A stretch of 64,000 nt of DNA, from contig JAFXAZ010000102.1 of assembly GCA_017521985.1 (NCBI GenBank), positions 1 through 64,000 of the forward strand, in the 5' to 3' direction. Source of the stretch: Lachnospiraceae bacterium (GTDB lineage: Bacteria; Bacillota; Clostridia; Lachnospirales; Lachnospiraceae). The notes under the pieces were generated by a model. The model was not told the DNA's origin and ran no database searches. It saw nothing but the letters and a program-made list of their open reading frames with translations. Both the position numbers and the translations under genes were made by a program. Positions 33,773 through 43,115 of this stretch are shown piece by piece (position 1 is the first letter of the stretch; each line of letters begins with the position of its first letter).

Positions 33773-35173
33773 CTATTCTTCGTTTGTTAACACATTTTTT
33801 AATTTTTTAAATACAAACATTAAACAGACAATATGTGCAGAAGCCGTAATCGTCCATGTTACAGGATAAGACAAATACAGTACTCTCAAGCTTTTGAAAT
33901 GTTCAAACACTGTCATAATCCAAAGAATTCTCAAGAGGCATGCACCACTTAAAGAAACAATCATTGGCATAACAGCATATCCCATACCTCTTAAAATGCC
34001 CACAAGTACATCCATGATGCCGCAAATAAAATACATTTTGCAAACAATACTCATTCGAAGCATACCATATTCAATCTCTTGTCCCGTGGTTCCGTATAAT
34101 TTTAACAGCGGTCCATTAAACAATATTGCCATCTGGCCAAGTAGTATACCGGTAAAGATTACAATCCCAATACAAATAACAGAAATCTTTTTAATGCGTT
34201 TTAATTTACCCGCCCCATAATTTTGTCCTACAAAGCTTAATGCGGTCTGATAAATTGCATTCATACCCGTATATACTAATCCTTCTATATTGCATGCAGC
34301 AGTGTTTCCTGCAACCACATTTGCACCAAAACCATTAATAGAAGACTGAATTAATACATTAGATAAAGAAAACAGACTTGACTGAATGCCTGCCGGAAGA
34401 CCGATTTGCATCATTTTCAGCAATTTATCCTTGGTAATCCTGATTTCTCTTAATTCCAGCTTATAAGCCCCTTCACTGGTCATTAATGCACGAATTAATA
34501 ATGTAGTAGAAACTACCTGGCTTAAAACAGTACCAAGTGCAACGCCTGCTACACCCATATGCAGATACTTTACAAATAAAACATTCAATCCAACGTTCAA
34601 TACACCGGCTAAAAACAAATAATAAAGAGGTCTTCTGGTATCACCCACCGCACGTAAAATGGCGCTGCCAAAATTATAAAGCATAATAATCGGCATACCG
34701 GCAAAATAAATTTGAATATAGGTAACTGCATCGTCAATAATTTCCGGTGGCGTATCCATCAGCGTTAAGAGCGGTTTTGCAAGGAAAAATCCGACAAAAA
34801 TTAATAAAGAACCGCCGATAATGGATATCGCAACAGAAGTATGAACAGATTCCTTTAAGGCCTGTTTCTGTCCGCCACCATAAAAACGTGCAACCAATAC
34901 ATTTGCACCGGCTGATAATCCGATAAACAGATTAACCATCAAATTAATTAAGGATGAGGTACTTCCGACTGCCGCCAAAGCATTACTGCCGGCATATTGT
35001 CCAACAATAATTAAATCTACAGCATTAAACGTAAGCTGCAAGATTCCAGACGCCATCAAAGGTAAAGCATAAACTATAATTTTACCCAATAATGGACCAT
35101 TTACCATATCAATTTCATACTTTGTATTAGCTGACTTTCTCATGGTATTATACAGAAGGCAATTGTCTTCCAT
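33773..35173 (-). CDS. MATE family efflux transporter
   Basis: A 12-helix sodium- or proton-coupled exporter of drugs or metabolites. Two repeats are visible, each with MATE motifs: GPLLGKIIVYALPLMASGIL near the start, VGQYAGSNALAAVG, and QNYGAGKLKR near the middle of the second half. Length is normal at 466 aa. The AAGGAG upstream is unusually close to the ATG at 35173; the Met at 35140 is an alternative. It lies between the ilv operon terminator and the ruvA promoter. Confidence 0.88.
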   Translation of the reverse strand: MEDNCLLYNTMRKSANTKYEIDMVNGPLLGKIIVYALPLMASGILQLTFNAVDLIIVGQYAGSNALAAVGSTSSLINLMVNLFIGLSAGANVLVARFYGGGQKQALKESVHTSVAISIIGGSLLIFVGFFLAKPLLTLMDTPPEIIDDAVTYIQIYFAGMPIIMLYNFGSAILRAVGDTRRPLYYLFLAGVLNVGLNVLFVKYLHMGVAGVALGTVLSQVVSTTLLIRALMTSEGAYKLELREIRITKDKLLKMMQIGLPAGIQSSLFSLSNVLIQSSINGFGANVVAGNTAACNIEGLVYTGMNAIYQTALSFVGQNYGAGKLKRIKKISVICIGIVIFTGILLGQMAILFNGPLLKLYGTTGQEIEYGMLRMSIVCKMYFICGIMDVLVGILRGMGYAVMPMIVSLSGACLLRILWIMTVFEHFKSLRVLYLSYPVTWTITASAHIVCLMFVFKKLKNVLTNEE

Positions 35174-35210
35174 TCTCCTTCCAAAACATAAAAATATTAT
35201 AGCACCAAAA

Positions 35211-35232
35211 AGGGACGGTGTACACCATCCCT
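35211..35232 (-). terminator. Terminator after ilvC
   Basis: Ten-bp stem AGGGATGGTG / CACCGTCCCT (one G-T pair) with a 2-nt loop, followed on the minus strand by TTTT. Confidence 0.75.
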
Positions 35233-35251
35233 CTTCAATATGTAATAAAAA

Positions 35252-36313
<1,062 letters not shown>

Positions 36314-36320
36314 TCATTAC

Positions 36321-36824
36321 TTAATCTTCGATATATACAATATCTTCATGACCACGAACAAGGCCTGCGATACCCGTTCTGGCAAGTTCTAACACTTCGT
36401 AATTCTCAACCATCTTTAAAAAAGCATCAATTTTGGACTGCGCACCCGTAAGCTCCATCATAATACTTCCGCTGCTTACGTCAATAACCTTTGCACGGAA
36501 AATGTCGCACACCGTCATAATACCCTGTCTTTCTTCAGCTGAGGCCTTAACCTTAATGAGAGCCAATTCCCTATAAACACTATTCTCCGGTGTCAATTCT
36601 TTAATATTACGGACATCCACAAGCTTTGCAACCTGTTTTTCAATCTGCTCTAATATCACATCATCACCACTGGCTACAATTGTAATTCGAGTAAATCTGG
36701 GATCCGCAGTTACACCGGCTGTAATACTTTCAATATTGTAACTTCTTCTGCTGAACAGACCTGAAATACGTGTAAGTACACCGGCTGTATTATCTACAAG
36801 AATCTGAAAGACTTTCTTTTGCAT
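36321..36824 (-). CDS. ilvN: Acetolactate synthase small (regulatory) subunit, second copy
   Basis: An ACT-domain regulatory subunit: VFQILVDNTAGVLTRISGLFSRRSYNIES is the classic IlvN/IlvH N-terminal valine-binding region (split here by residue use, not by frame). The C-terminal half ends with LELARTGIAGLVRG. Start at 36824 has AAGGAG ahead; 167 aa is normal. It directly follows a second, diverged small subunit gene, so this operon has two. Confidence 0.9.
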   Translation of the reverse strand: MQKKVFQILVDNTAGVLTRISGLFSRRSYNIESITAGVTADPRFTRITIVASGDDVILEQIEKQVAKLVDVRNIKELTPENSVYRELALIKVKASAEERQGIMTVCDIFRAKVIDVSSGSIMMELTGAQSKIDAFLKMVENYEVLELARTGIAGLVRGHEDIVYIED

Positions 36825-36883
36825 AGAAAACTCCTTATCTGAAAAAACTTCAACAACAATTTTAACAATTGTCATTCAATATG

Positions 36884-37369
36884 TCAATCCGAATCGGAAC
36901 ATTTTGGTAAAGCTAATGTTCCTGTTCTGGCAACCTCTACAATACTAACGGATTTCATCATAGACATAAACAACTGAATCTTTTCCGGAATATCACATAT
37001 CTGAATAATCATCTGACTCTTACTCATATCCACAATCTCAGCCTTTAAAATGTCACAAATCTCCATAATATCTCGACGGTTATTACGATTATACTTCACT
37101 TTAACCAACATTAACTCCCTGCTGATACCATGTGATTCATCAAACGTCTTTACTTTAATAACATCCAGCTTTTTGTTTAATTGCTTTTCTATTTGCTCAA
37201 TTGTCCTCTGGTCTCCGGAACTAACAATGGTCATACAGGAAACCATTGGGTCATCTGTCTCCCCTACTGCCAAAGAATCAATATTATAACAACGTCTACT
37301 AAAAAGACCCGCAACTTTACATAAAACACCGGAACGGTTTTCAACTAAAACGGAATAAATACGCTTCAT
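36884..37369 (-). CDS. ilvN: Acetolactate synthase small (regulatory) subunit, first copy
   Basis: A second ACT-domain IlvN/IlvH protein of 161 aa, with SVLVENRSGVLCKVAGLFSRR at the start and SIVEVARTGTLALPK at the end. It shares the FSRR-YNI-S core with the next gene, but many other positions differ. It lies 13 bp after ilvB with AGGAGG ahead. Two small subunits with one large subunit suggest subunit exchange or differential feedback control; this is inference. Confidence 0.88.
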   Translation of the reverse strand: MKRIYSVLVENRSGVLCKVAGLFSRRCYNIDSLAVGETDDPMVSCMTIVSSGDQRTIEQIEKQLNKKLDVIKVKTFDESHGISRELMLVKVKYNRNNRRDIMEICDILKAEIVDMSKSQMIIQICDIPEKIQLFMSMMKSVSIVEVARTGTLALPKCSDSD

Positions 37370-37382
37370 TATGCCATCCCTC

Positions 37383-39002
37383 CTAATAAGCCACCAGATC
37401 CATAGGATCGATAATACATTCTAAAATCATAGAGGTATCTTCTGCAAGAAACTCATCTATTACCTGTTCACAATCGTTCATATTTTCCAAACGAAGGAAC
37501 GGAATACCATATGCTTTAGATAACTGAGCTAAATCAGGACTTCCGGATAAATCTATCATACTGTAATTATCCTTGTATGTGAAATGCTGATACTCTCTTA
37601 CCATGCCAAGTACTGAATTCTTGAGTACAACAATTTTTACCGGTATCTGATGCTGACAAATAGTAGCCAGTTCCATCATAGACATTTGGAAAGAACCATC
37701 GCCGCAAACAGCGACTACCTGCCTGTCCGGTGCTGCAACCTTTGCCCCCATTGCTGCCGGAATGGAATACCCCATAGTACCCATACCGCCACTGGTCATA
37801 AACTGCCCTTCCTTCACCACATGATACCCACATGACCAAATCTGATTCTGACCAACATCCGCTACATAAACTGCATTCTCCTGCATTTTTTCAGAAAGTC
37901 TGGTAATAAATGCAGCCGGGTCAACAAAATCCGGGTTCGGATTTCTGCGAGGTGTTAACGCCTCTTTATTTGCACGCAATGTTGCAATCCACTCCGTGGT
38001 ATCACACTTAAAATCAACATGGTTAAAATCTTCAAAAATATGTTTTGCATCACCAACAAGCGGAATGCTTGCACCGGCATTTTTGCCGATTTCCGCCGGG
38101 TCAACATCTATATGTACTAAAATCTTATTCTTGGTAATAAGTCCCGGCTGACTTACTGCTCTGTCCGCAACTCTGGCCCCAACCATAATTAACAAATCAG
38201 ATTCATTCATTGCTCTGTTTGCATAAGGCTTTCCATTATTACCTACCATACCAAAATACATTGGGTGTTCCGTAGGCATTGCGCTAATCCCCATCATAGT
38301 AGATACAACCGGAATCTGATGCTTTTCTGCAAACGCTCTTAGTTCCTCTCTTGCATCACTTAAAAGAACACCTCCACCGGCACAAATAATAGGTCTGTGA
38401 GCCTCTTCTAAGGCCTTTGCTACTTTTTTAATCTGAAGCATATTGCCTTTTACCGTAGGTTTATATGTACGCATATTGATTTCTTCAGGATATTCAAAAG
38501 TCTTAAGTTCTGCATTCTGAATGTCAATAGGAACATCAATAAGAACAGGACCTTTTCTACCGGTATTTGCAATATGAAAAGCTTCTTTAAAAATACGAGG
38601 AATATCCTCTACATTTTTGACTAAATAACTATACTTTACAAAGGATTCTACTGCTCCGGTAATATCTGCTTCCTGAAAAACATCGCGACCCAACAATTCA
38701 CTATTAACCTGCCCAGTAATGCATATTAACGGTATACTGTCTGCATACGCTGTAGCAATGCCTGTAATTACATTCGTTGCGCCCGGACCACTTGTTACAG
38801 CACAAACCCCCGGTTTACCGCTAACACGAGCTTGCCCGCTTGCTGCGTGTGCCGCATTCTGTTCTGTTCTAATCAAAACTGTCTGGATATCAGAATTTAA
38901 AATACTATTATAAAATGGACAAATTGCCACGCCAGGATAACCATATACATGAGTAACGCCTTCTGCTTCTAAACATCTAATGATTGCATCTGCACCTTTC
39001 AT
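37383..39002 (-). CDS. ilvB: Acetolactate synthase large subunit (thiamine-diphosphate enzyme)
   Basis: The catalytic subunit condenses two pyruvates to acetolactate. From the Met at 39002 (AGGAGG ahead) it is 539 aa. TDP motifs include RTEQNAAHAA with catalytic Glu47 (Thr-Glu-Gln-Asn instead of the usual His-Glu-Gln-Gly), VTSGPGATN, CGDGSFQMS and LKNSVLGMVRE. It heads the ilv operon, with a promoter 30 bp upstream and no T-box leader. Linked small subunits favour the biosynthetic role over a catabolic AlsS. Confidence 0.92.
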   Translation of the reverse strand: MKGADAIIRCLEAEGVTHVYGYPGVAICPFYNSILNSDIQTVLIRTEQNAAHAASGQARVSGKPGVCAVTSGPGATNVITGIATAYADSIPLICITGQVNSELLGRDVFQEADITGAVESFVKYSYLVKNVEDIPRIFKEAFHIANTGRKGPVLIDVPIDIQNAELKTFEYPEEINMRTYKPTVKGNMLQIKKVAKALEEAHRPIICAGGGVLLSDAREELRAFAEKHQIPVVSTMMGISAMPTEHPMYFGMVGNNGKPYANRAMNESDLLIMVGARVADRAVSQPGLITKNKILVHIDVDPAEIGKNAGASIPLVGDAKHIFEDFNHVDFKCDTTEWIATLRANKEALTPRRNPNPDFVDPAAFITRLSEKMQENAVYVADVGQNQIWSCGYHVVKEGQFMTSGGMGTMGYSIPAAMGAKVAAPDRQVVAVCGDGSFQMSMMELATICQHQIPVKIVVLKNSVLGMVREYQHFTYKDNYSMIDLSGSPDLAQLSKAYGIPFLRLENMNDCEQVIDEFLAEDTSMILECIIDPMDLVAY

Positions 39003-39031
39003 CTGTACGTACCTCCTAAACAATTTTATTG

Positions 39032-39060
39032 ATAATATCACAATTGGAGAAAAAACACAA
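39032..39060 (-). promoter_or_regulatory. Promoter for the ilv operon
   Basis: Minus-strand TTGTGT and TATTAT with a 17-bp spacer, 30 bp before ilvB. No T-box AGGGTGG sequence or terminator lies between it and the gene, so tRNA-sensing control is not seen. Confidence 0.55.
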
Positions 39061-39205
39061 CCCAAATCAACTTTTAAACTAATTAAATCAAGAAATATTA
39101 AAATATATCAATAAAATCCGCTGTTTTTTTAATATTTTTTGAATATACTTGCCGAAAAACGTTTAATATGATAAATTAAATAAAGCAAAAGAAAAGGAAC
39201 ATATT

Positions 39206-39667
39206 ATGAAAAAAAAATATTCACTCTTATTATCCATATTAATCTCACTAACATTAAGTGCATGCGGTCAAAATACCACCCAAATTGTCGCATTTCAAAA
39301 TGAACTTTATTCTACTGTAACCAAAATCGAAACATTACATAAAGAATTAAACAATTTGGATGTTACCAAATTAAATGCTGCATCTAACGCACTTAATCAA
39401 CTATCCAAACTAAATGATGCATTCAAAGACCTTGCTGATATTGATATTGCAGACGAGGAATTTGCATATCTTGCAGATTTAGCAGAGGAAGGCTCTGAAT
39501 ATATGTCACAGGCATATAAGTTGTTTCATGAAGCTTACGGCAATGATAACTTCGATGAAGAAAATGCCGACTTAGCTTACAAATACTTGGAAAGAGCCAC
39601 CACACGAATACGCGTAATAGTATCAATGCTGCACGGTGAAGTTCCTGATGGAGTTATTGTGCATTGA
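39206..39667 (+). CDS. Lipoprotein, 153 aa
   Basis: The signal peptide MKKKYSLLLSILISLTLSAC ends in a lipobox with Cys20, predicting a lipid-anchored extracellular protein. The mature part is helical, with heptad-like LHKELNNLDVTKLN and NALNQLSKLNDAFKDL segments and an acidic C-terminal half. AAGGAAC lies before the ATG. No family recognised. It is divergent from the ilv operon and 25 bp before the C_GCAxxG_C_C gene. Confidence 0.7.
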   Translation: MKKKYSLLLSILISLTLSACGQNTTQIVAFQNELYSTVTKIETLHKELNNLDVTKLNAASNALNQLSKLNDAFKDLADIDIADEEFAYLADLAEEGSEYMSQAYKLFHEAYGNDNFDEENADLAYKYLERATTRIRVIVSMLHGEVPDGVIVH

Positions 39668-39692
39668 TTTTAAAGAAAGGATACCTTTAATC

Positions 39693-40097
39693 ATGACAAA
39701 AAAAGAACTTGCAATATCGTTACATGACAAAAAATATAATTGTGCACAGTCAGTTGCATGTGCATTTGCGGAAGATTTAAACCTCGACCCACAAATACTT
39801 TTTAAAATGTGCGAAGGCTTTGGCTTAGGCATGGGCTGTATGACCGGAACCTGCGGTGCCATTTCCGGTGCTATTGCATTACTTGGTATGAAAAACAGCG
39901 ACGGAAACTTAGAATCTCCGGCTACCAAAGTTTCCACCTATCAATTATCTAAAGAATTATTAGAAAAGTTTCAGCAGAAAAATGGTTCTACTATCTGTAA
40001 GGAATTAAAAGGCGTCGGTACCGGTACGGTACTTCGTTCATGTCCCGGCTGCATTGAAGACGCTGTTGAGTTTATAGAAGAAATTCTCAATCGTTAA
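39693..40097 (+). CDS. C_GCAxxG_C_C family protein (redox/metal-type)
   Basis: The 134-residue protein has the family's ordered Cys pattern: NCAQSVACAF near 17, then CEGFGLGMGCMTGTCGAISGAIALLG (five residues shown as separate blocks: C-EGFGLGMG-C, C-GAISGA) and a C-terminal CPGCIEDA. Members occur as split-cysteine proteins thought to bind metal or flavin-linked redox cofactors. I start at 39693 since AAAGGA is placed ahead; the longer frame overlaps the lipoprotein. Confidence 0.75.
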   Translation: MTKKELAISLHDKKYNCAQSVACAFAEDLNLDPQILFKMCEGFGLGMGCMTGTCGAISGAIALLGMKNSDGNLESPATKVSTYQLSKELLEKFQQKNGSTICKELKGVGTGTVLRSCPGCIEDAVEFIEEILNR

Positions 40098-40123
40098 TTT
40101 CTCTTTCATATTCAAAAGTATAA

Positions 40124-40174
40124 AATGCATAGACTTTGTTTATATGTAAAACATATACGCAAAATCTATGCATT
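40124..40174. terminator. Bidirectional terminator
   Basis: Stem AATGCATAGA / TCTATGCATT with further inner pairing (TATGT / ACATA), flanked by A-run and T-run. It separates the convergent plus-strand C_GCAxxG_C_C gene from the minus-strand lipid kinase. Confidence 0.7.
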
Positions 40175-40187
40175 ATTTTAATGCCAT

Positions 40188-41129
40188 TTATTTTATCTGA
40201 ATAGTATTAAGTAATTCTAATTTGCATGGTAAACATTCATACCATACCTCTGTAACATCTGCCAGATATTCACCATCTGCGTGTAATACAGCAGGTGAAT
40301 CCATATGTATATAACATTCCGTGTCATGAAATGTATGAAAGCACTTTAAATTCTCATGCTTTCCGAGAACGAGGAGGATTAAATAAAACGGTAAAACAAC
40401 TCCTGGAATATCAGCTGCCACGCAAAACGGAATCATTCCATCACATGGATTAGAGGAAGGAGCCATAGGAACACCTCCACCCTCTGCGCGTAAATTCATT
40501 GCGGCAGAAAAAACAACTTTTTCGTAAGAGCAATCCGGATTTTTGCCCAATTTTATTGAACAGCCATATGTCTTCATCGAAAACAGCGACTGTACCGTCA
40601 AGACCAGATAGGAAAGCTTTCCAAGATGTAATGAATTGCATATCTTTTTCACCTTAGAAGTCAATGCCTTCTTGCAAACAAGCGCATCCAATCCAACACC
40701 GGAACTAATATTAAACAAACGTCTTTTATGTTCTTCATCCCCCCAACGAACTGCACCAATGTCCAGTTTCGTACCTTTATCACTTTTAAGAATATCGTGT
40801 ATAAGTTCTTCTGTTGTACCTTTAATCCCTAAATTTCTGGCAAAATCATTCCCCGTACCGGTAGGAATAACACCTAAGCGTACTTTATCAAAATCGGTAA
40901 TACCATTCACTACTTCATTAATCGTGCCGTCACCGCCCAGAATAACAATATTCACGCTTTCCACTACATCCTTTGTAAGTTCTCTGGCTAACTCTGTGGC
41001 ATGCCCTTCAAAGGAAGTTTCAAATGCTCTATACGAAATATCTTCTTTTTTTAAAACTGCTTTAACCTCATCCCAGATATATCCTGCATTTCCGGTACGC
41101 GCATGGGTATTTACAATGAAATAATACAT
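40188..41129 (-). CDS. Diacylglycerol kinase family lipid kinase (YegS/BmrU-like)
   Basis: The 313-residue protein has the DAGK catalytic signature ILGGDGTINEVVNG (63-76), a second nucleotide motif VIPTGTGNDFARNL and a C-terminal beta-domain ending with the family HADGEY motif. It would phosphorylate diacylglycerol or another lipid using ATP at the membrane face. AGAGG precedes the ATG. A leader of about 100 nt with an 8-bp hairpin (41163-41191) precedes it. Confidence 0.85.
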   Translation of the reverse strand: MYYFIVNTHARTGNAGYIWDEVKAVLKKEDISYRAFETSFEGHATELARELTKDVVESVNIVILGGDGTINEVVNGITDFDKVRLGVIPTGTGNDFARNLGIKGTTEELIHDILKSDKGTKLDIGAVRWGDEEHKRRLFNISSGVGLDALVCKKALTSKVKKICNSLHLGKLSYLVLTVQSLFSMKTYGCSIKLGKNPDCSYEKVVFSAAMNLRAEGGGVPMAPSSNPCDGMIPFCVAADIPGVVLPFYLILLVLGKHENLKCFHTFHDTECYIHMDSPAVLHADGEYLADVTEVWYECLPCKLELLNTIQIK

Positions 41130-41162
41130 ACTAACCTCTTAATCAAAATATTGTAGTATCTA

Positions 41163-41191
41163 TTCAGAGCTAAGTTCGAAAATGCTCTGAA
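41163..41191 (-). other. Leader hairpin upstream of lipid kinase
   Basis: TTCAGAGC and GCTCTGAA pair perfectly (8 bp) around a 13-nt loop. There is no T-run, so it is not an intrinsic terminator; it may be an untranslated-leader stem or a protein site. Confidence 0.35.
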
Positions 41192-41246
41192 TAAATGAAT
41201 ATCGTATTAAATACATTGTAGACCTTTGTCGAAAAAAAGTAAAGAA

Positions 41247-41624
41247 TTAATTCTCCGCATAATATGGAATTATAAGAAGACTTCCTGTCTGAATACTGTA
41301 CGCATCATCAAGTCCATTGATAAACTTAACTTCTTCCATAACCTCTGTTACTGTAGTATATCCGGGAACAGCGTATTCTGTCGCAATATCCCATACTGTA
41401 TCTCCATGCTCTACAACAACACTGGTATACATCTTCACATAATGCTTCTCATAACCATCGCCTGCATTTGCAATAATTGCATTTGCTGAAATAATGCTGA
41501 TAAAAAGAAATGTAAATGTACAAACTGTAGTCAAAAGACGAACACGTCTTCTAAATGCTGCTCTTCTTCTCTCTTCTAATCTTACCTGTCTGGCTTTCTG
41601 TCTATATTCAAAATTATGTTCCAT
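41247..41624 (-). CDS. LysM domain protein, YneA-like SOS division inhibitor
   Basis: The 125-residue protein has a basic N-terminus (RLEERRRAAFRRRVRLL), one membrane segment (about 35-55) and a C-terminal LysM domain (VVVEHGDTVWDIATEY, then LLIIPYYAEN). This is the architecture of YneA, which blocks division during the SOS response. Start at 41624 has GGAGG 9 nt ahead. The promoter contains a LexA box between -35 and -10 and the gene is divergent from lexA, as in Bacillus. Sequence identity with YneA is not claimed. Confidence 0.75.
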   Translation of the reverse strand: MEHNFEYRQKARQVRLEERRRAAFRRRVRLLTTVCTFTFLFISIISANAIIANAGDGYEKHYVKMYTSVVVEHGDTVWDIATEYAVPGYTTVTEVMEEVKFINGLDDAYSIQTGSLLIIPYYAEN

Positions 41625-41638
41625 AATGTAATAACCTC

Positions 41639-41652
41639 CGAACAAATGTTTG
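41639..41652. promoter_or_regulatory. LexA (SOS) box 1
   Basis: CGAACAAATGTTTG fits CGAAC-N4-GTTYG. It covers the leader between the LysM-gene -10 box and its ribosome site. Confidence 0.75.
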
Positions 41653-41662
41653 TTATAGCATT

Positions 41663-41691
41663 ATAATACCGAACAATCGTTCGTTTGTCAA
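41663..41691 (-). promoter_or_regulatory. Promoter for the LysM (YneA-like) gene
   Basis: Consensus TTGACA and TATTAT on the minus strand with a 17-bp spacer. LexA box 2 lies wholly within the spacer. Confidence 0.8.
41670..41683. promoter_or_regulatory. LexA (SOS) box 2
   Basis: CGAACAATCGTTCG is a perfect palindromic LexA site sitting between the -35 and -10 of the LysM-gene promoter. Confidence 0.88.
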
Positions 41692-41700
41692 TACTTTTTT

Positions 41701-41714
41701 CGAACAAATTTTCG
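41701..41714. promoter_or_regulatory. LexA (SOS) box 3, degenerate
   Basis: CGAACAAATTTTCG keeps the CGAAC half and a weak second half. It begins exactly 31 bp after box 2. Confidence 0.5.
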
Positions 41715-41728
41715 CGAATATATGTTTG
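41715..41728. promoter_or_regulatory. LexA (SOS) box 4 at the lexA promoter
   Basis: CGAATATATGTTTG has one mismatch in the first half. It overlaps the lexA -35 (41726-41731), so it can give autoregulation. Confidence 0.7.
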
Positions 41729-41754
41729 CTTTTTTCTCAAAAGTATGATATTAT
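41726..41754 (+). promoter_or_regulatory. Promoter for lexA
   Basis: TTGCTT (41726-41731) and TATTAT (41749-41754) with a 17-bp spacer, 29 bp before the lexA ATG. Confidence 0.6.
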
Positions 41755-41783
41755 AAATTTACAAAGAAAGTGAGGTCTGATAT

Positions 41784-42398
41784 ATGGAACAAAAACTTAC
41801 CGCAAAGCAGGAACAGATTTTAGATTATTTAAAGGAATGTATATTAAAGAAGGGCTATCCGCCTGCAGTACGTGAGATTTGTGATGCAGTAGATTTGAAG
41901 TCCACTTCTTCTGTTCATTCCCATTTAGAAACCCTTGAGAAAAAGGGTTATATTCGCAGAGACCCGACCAAACCACGAGCAATAGAAATTTGTGATGACA
42001 GTTTTCAAATGGTACGCACAGAGATGGTAAGTATTCCTATTTTAGGAAATGTTGCAGCAGGTGTGCCTATTTTTGCAGAACAAAATATTGAAAGTTACTT
42101 TCCTGTACCTGCAGAATATATTCCAAAAGGCGAATCCTTTGCTTTACGTGTCCGTGGTGATTCTATGATTAATGCCGGCATTTTTCATGGGGATCAGATT
42201 TTTGTAAACGTTTGCAATACAGCATCCAATGGAGATATTGTCGTGGCACTTGTTGACGATTCTGCTACGGTTAAAACCTTTTACAAAGAAAAAGGATACA
42301 TTCGCCTTCAGCCGGAAAATGATGAAATGGAACCTATCATTGTTGATAATTGCACTATTTTAGGCAAAGTTTTTGGTATATTCCGTAAAATGTCCTGA
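41784..42398 (+). CDS. lexA: LexA repressor
   Basis: LexA represses SOS genes and self-cleaves when RecA filaments form. The 204-residue protein has an N-terminal winged helix (KGYPPAVREICDAV and SSVHSHLETLEKKGYI), the cleavage site Ala92-Gly93 in NVAAGVPIF, and the Ser127-Lys164 catalytic pair (RGDSMI and SATVKTFYK). GTGAGGT precedes the ATG. LexA boxes on its own promoter and on the divergent gene support autoregulation. Confidence 0.96.
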   Translation: MEQKLTAKQEQILDYLKECILKKGYPPAVREICDAVDLKSTSSVHSHLETLEKKGYIRRDPTKPRAIEICDDSFQMVRTEMVSIPILGNVAAGVPIFAEQNIESYFPVPAEYIPKGESFALRVRGDSMINAGIFHGDQIFVNVCNTASNGDIVVALVDDSATVKTFYKEKGYIRLQPENDEMEPIIVDNCTILGKVFGIFRKMS

Positions 42399-42471
42399 TA
42401 CATACCATATTAAATTTTTTTGCATAAAATACTTCCAATGGGGTACATTAATGTAAAAGGAGGTAACTTTT

Positions 42472-42684
42472 ATGCGTAGCAAACTTTTAGATTGTACTGC
42501 CCTTACTATCGCTATCATTGGCGCTGTTAACTGGGGCTTAATCGGATTTTTCCGTTTTGATTTAGTCGCATTTTTATTTGGAGATATGTCTTGGTTGAGC
42601 AGAATCATTTACGCACTTGTAGGTTTATGTGGTTTGTATCTCATCTCATTTTACATGCGACTCGATGATGAAGATGTAGAATAA
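42472..42684 (+). CDS. DUF378 small membrane protein
   Basis: The 70-residue protein matches DUF378/YuzA: two membrane helices (ALTIAIIGAVNWGLIGFF and SRIIYALVGLCGLYLISF) joined by FDLVAFLFGDMSWLSR. AAGGAGG precedes the ATG. Function unknown. A weak TTGCAT / TACATT promoter lies upstream, and a terminator follows. Confidence 0.85.
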   Translation: MRSKLLDCTALTIAIIGAVNWGLIGFFRFDLVAFLFGDMSWLSRIIYALVGLCGLYLISFYMRLDDEDVE

Positions 42685-42692
42685 TATATGAA

Positions 42693-42726
42693 AAAGAAGG
42701 AGCTCACTCATGGAACTCCTTCTTTT
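42693..42726. terminator. Terminator shared by DUF378 gene and rsfS
   Basis: Stem AAGAAGGAG / CTCCTTCTT with flanking A- and T-runs, between convergent genes. Confidence 0.75.
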
Positions 42727-42744
42727 AATATACGGTAAAGCCTC

Positions 42745-43092
42745 TTATAAACTATTTCTTTCCACTAATTTACCATCTCGCCAGATTCTTTCTAAATCAT
42801 AGAACAAACGGTTTTCTTTATCAAAAACATGCACAATAATATCACCAAAATCAAGTAAAATCCAATTGGCATTTTCATACCCTTCCACCTGTTTTGTGTG
42901 CACACCTGCACGACCAAGCATTTCAGATACATTATCACAAAGTGCCTGTACCTGACTCCTGTTTGAACCATTGGCAATGATGAAGTAATCAGCAAGTACA
43001 GAAACTTCACTAATGTCAATAATTCTAATTTCTTCGCCTTTTTTATCTTCCAAAGCTGCTACTGCAAGCTTTGCCATTTCTCTGGATTCCAT
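42745..43092 (-). CDS. rsfS: Ribosome silencing factor RsfS
   Basis: RsfS binds L14 and blocks subunit joining under starvation. From the Met at 43092 (GGAGGAA ahead) it is 115 aa with the family motifs VLADYFIIANGSNRSQVQAL, EGYENANWILLDFGDIIVHVF and FYDLERIWRDG. It ends the nadD-yqeK-rsfS run, the usual order in Firmicutes. Confidence 0.94.
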   Translation of the reverse strand: MESREMAKLAVAALEDKKGEEIRIIDISEVSVLADYFIIANGSNRSQVQALCDNVSEMLGRAGVHTKQVEGYENANWILLDFGDIIVHVFDKENRLFYDLERIWRDGKLVERNSL

Positions 43093-43115
43093 AATTATTC
43101 CTCCAATCATCGCAT

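Noticed and set aside
39003-39205. T-box or leader peptide controlling the ilv operon
   Set aside because: Only about 30 bp separate the -10 box from ilvB, and there is no T-box sequence, Leu/Val/Ile codon run or terminator.
41163-41191. Terminator between the LysM gene and the lipid kinase
   Set aside because: Good 8-bp stem but no T-run on either strand.
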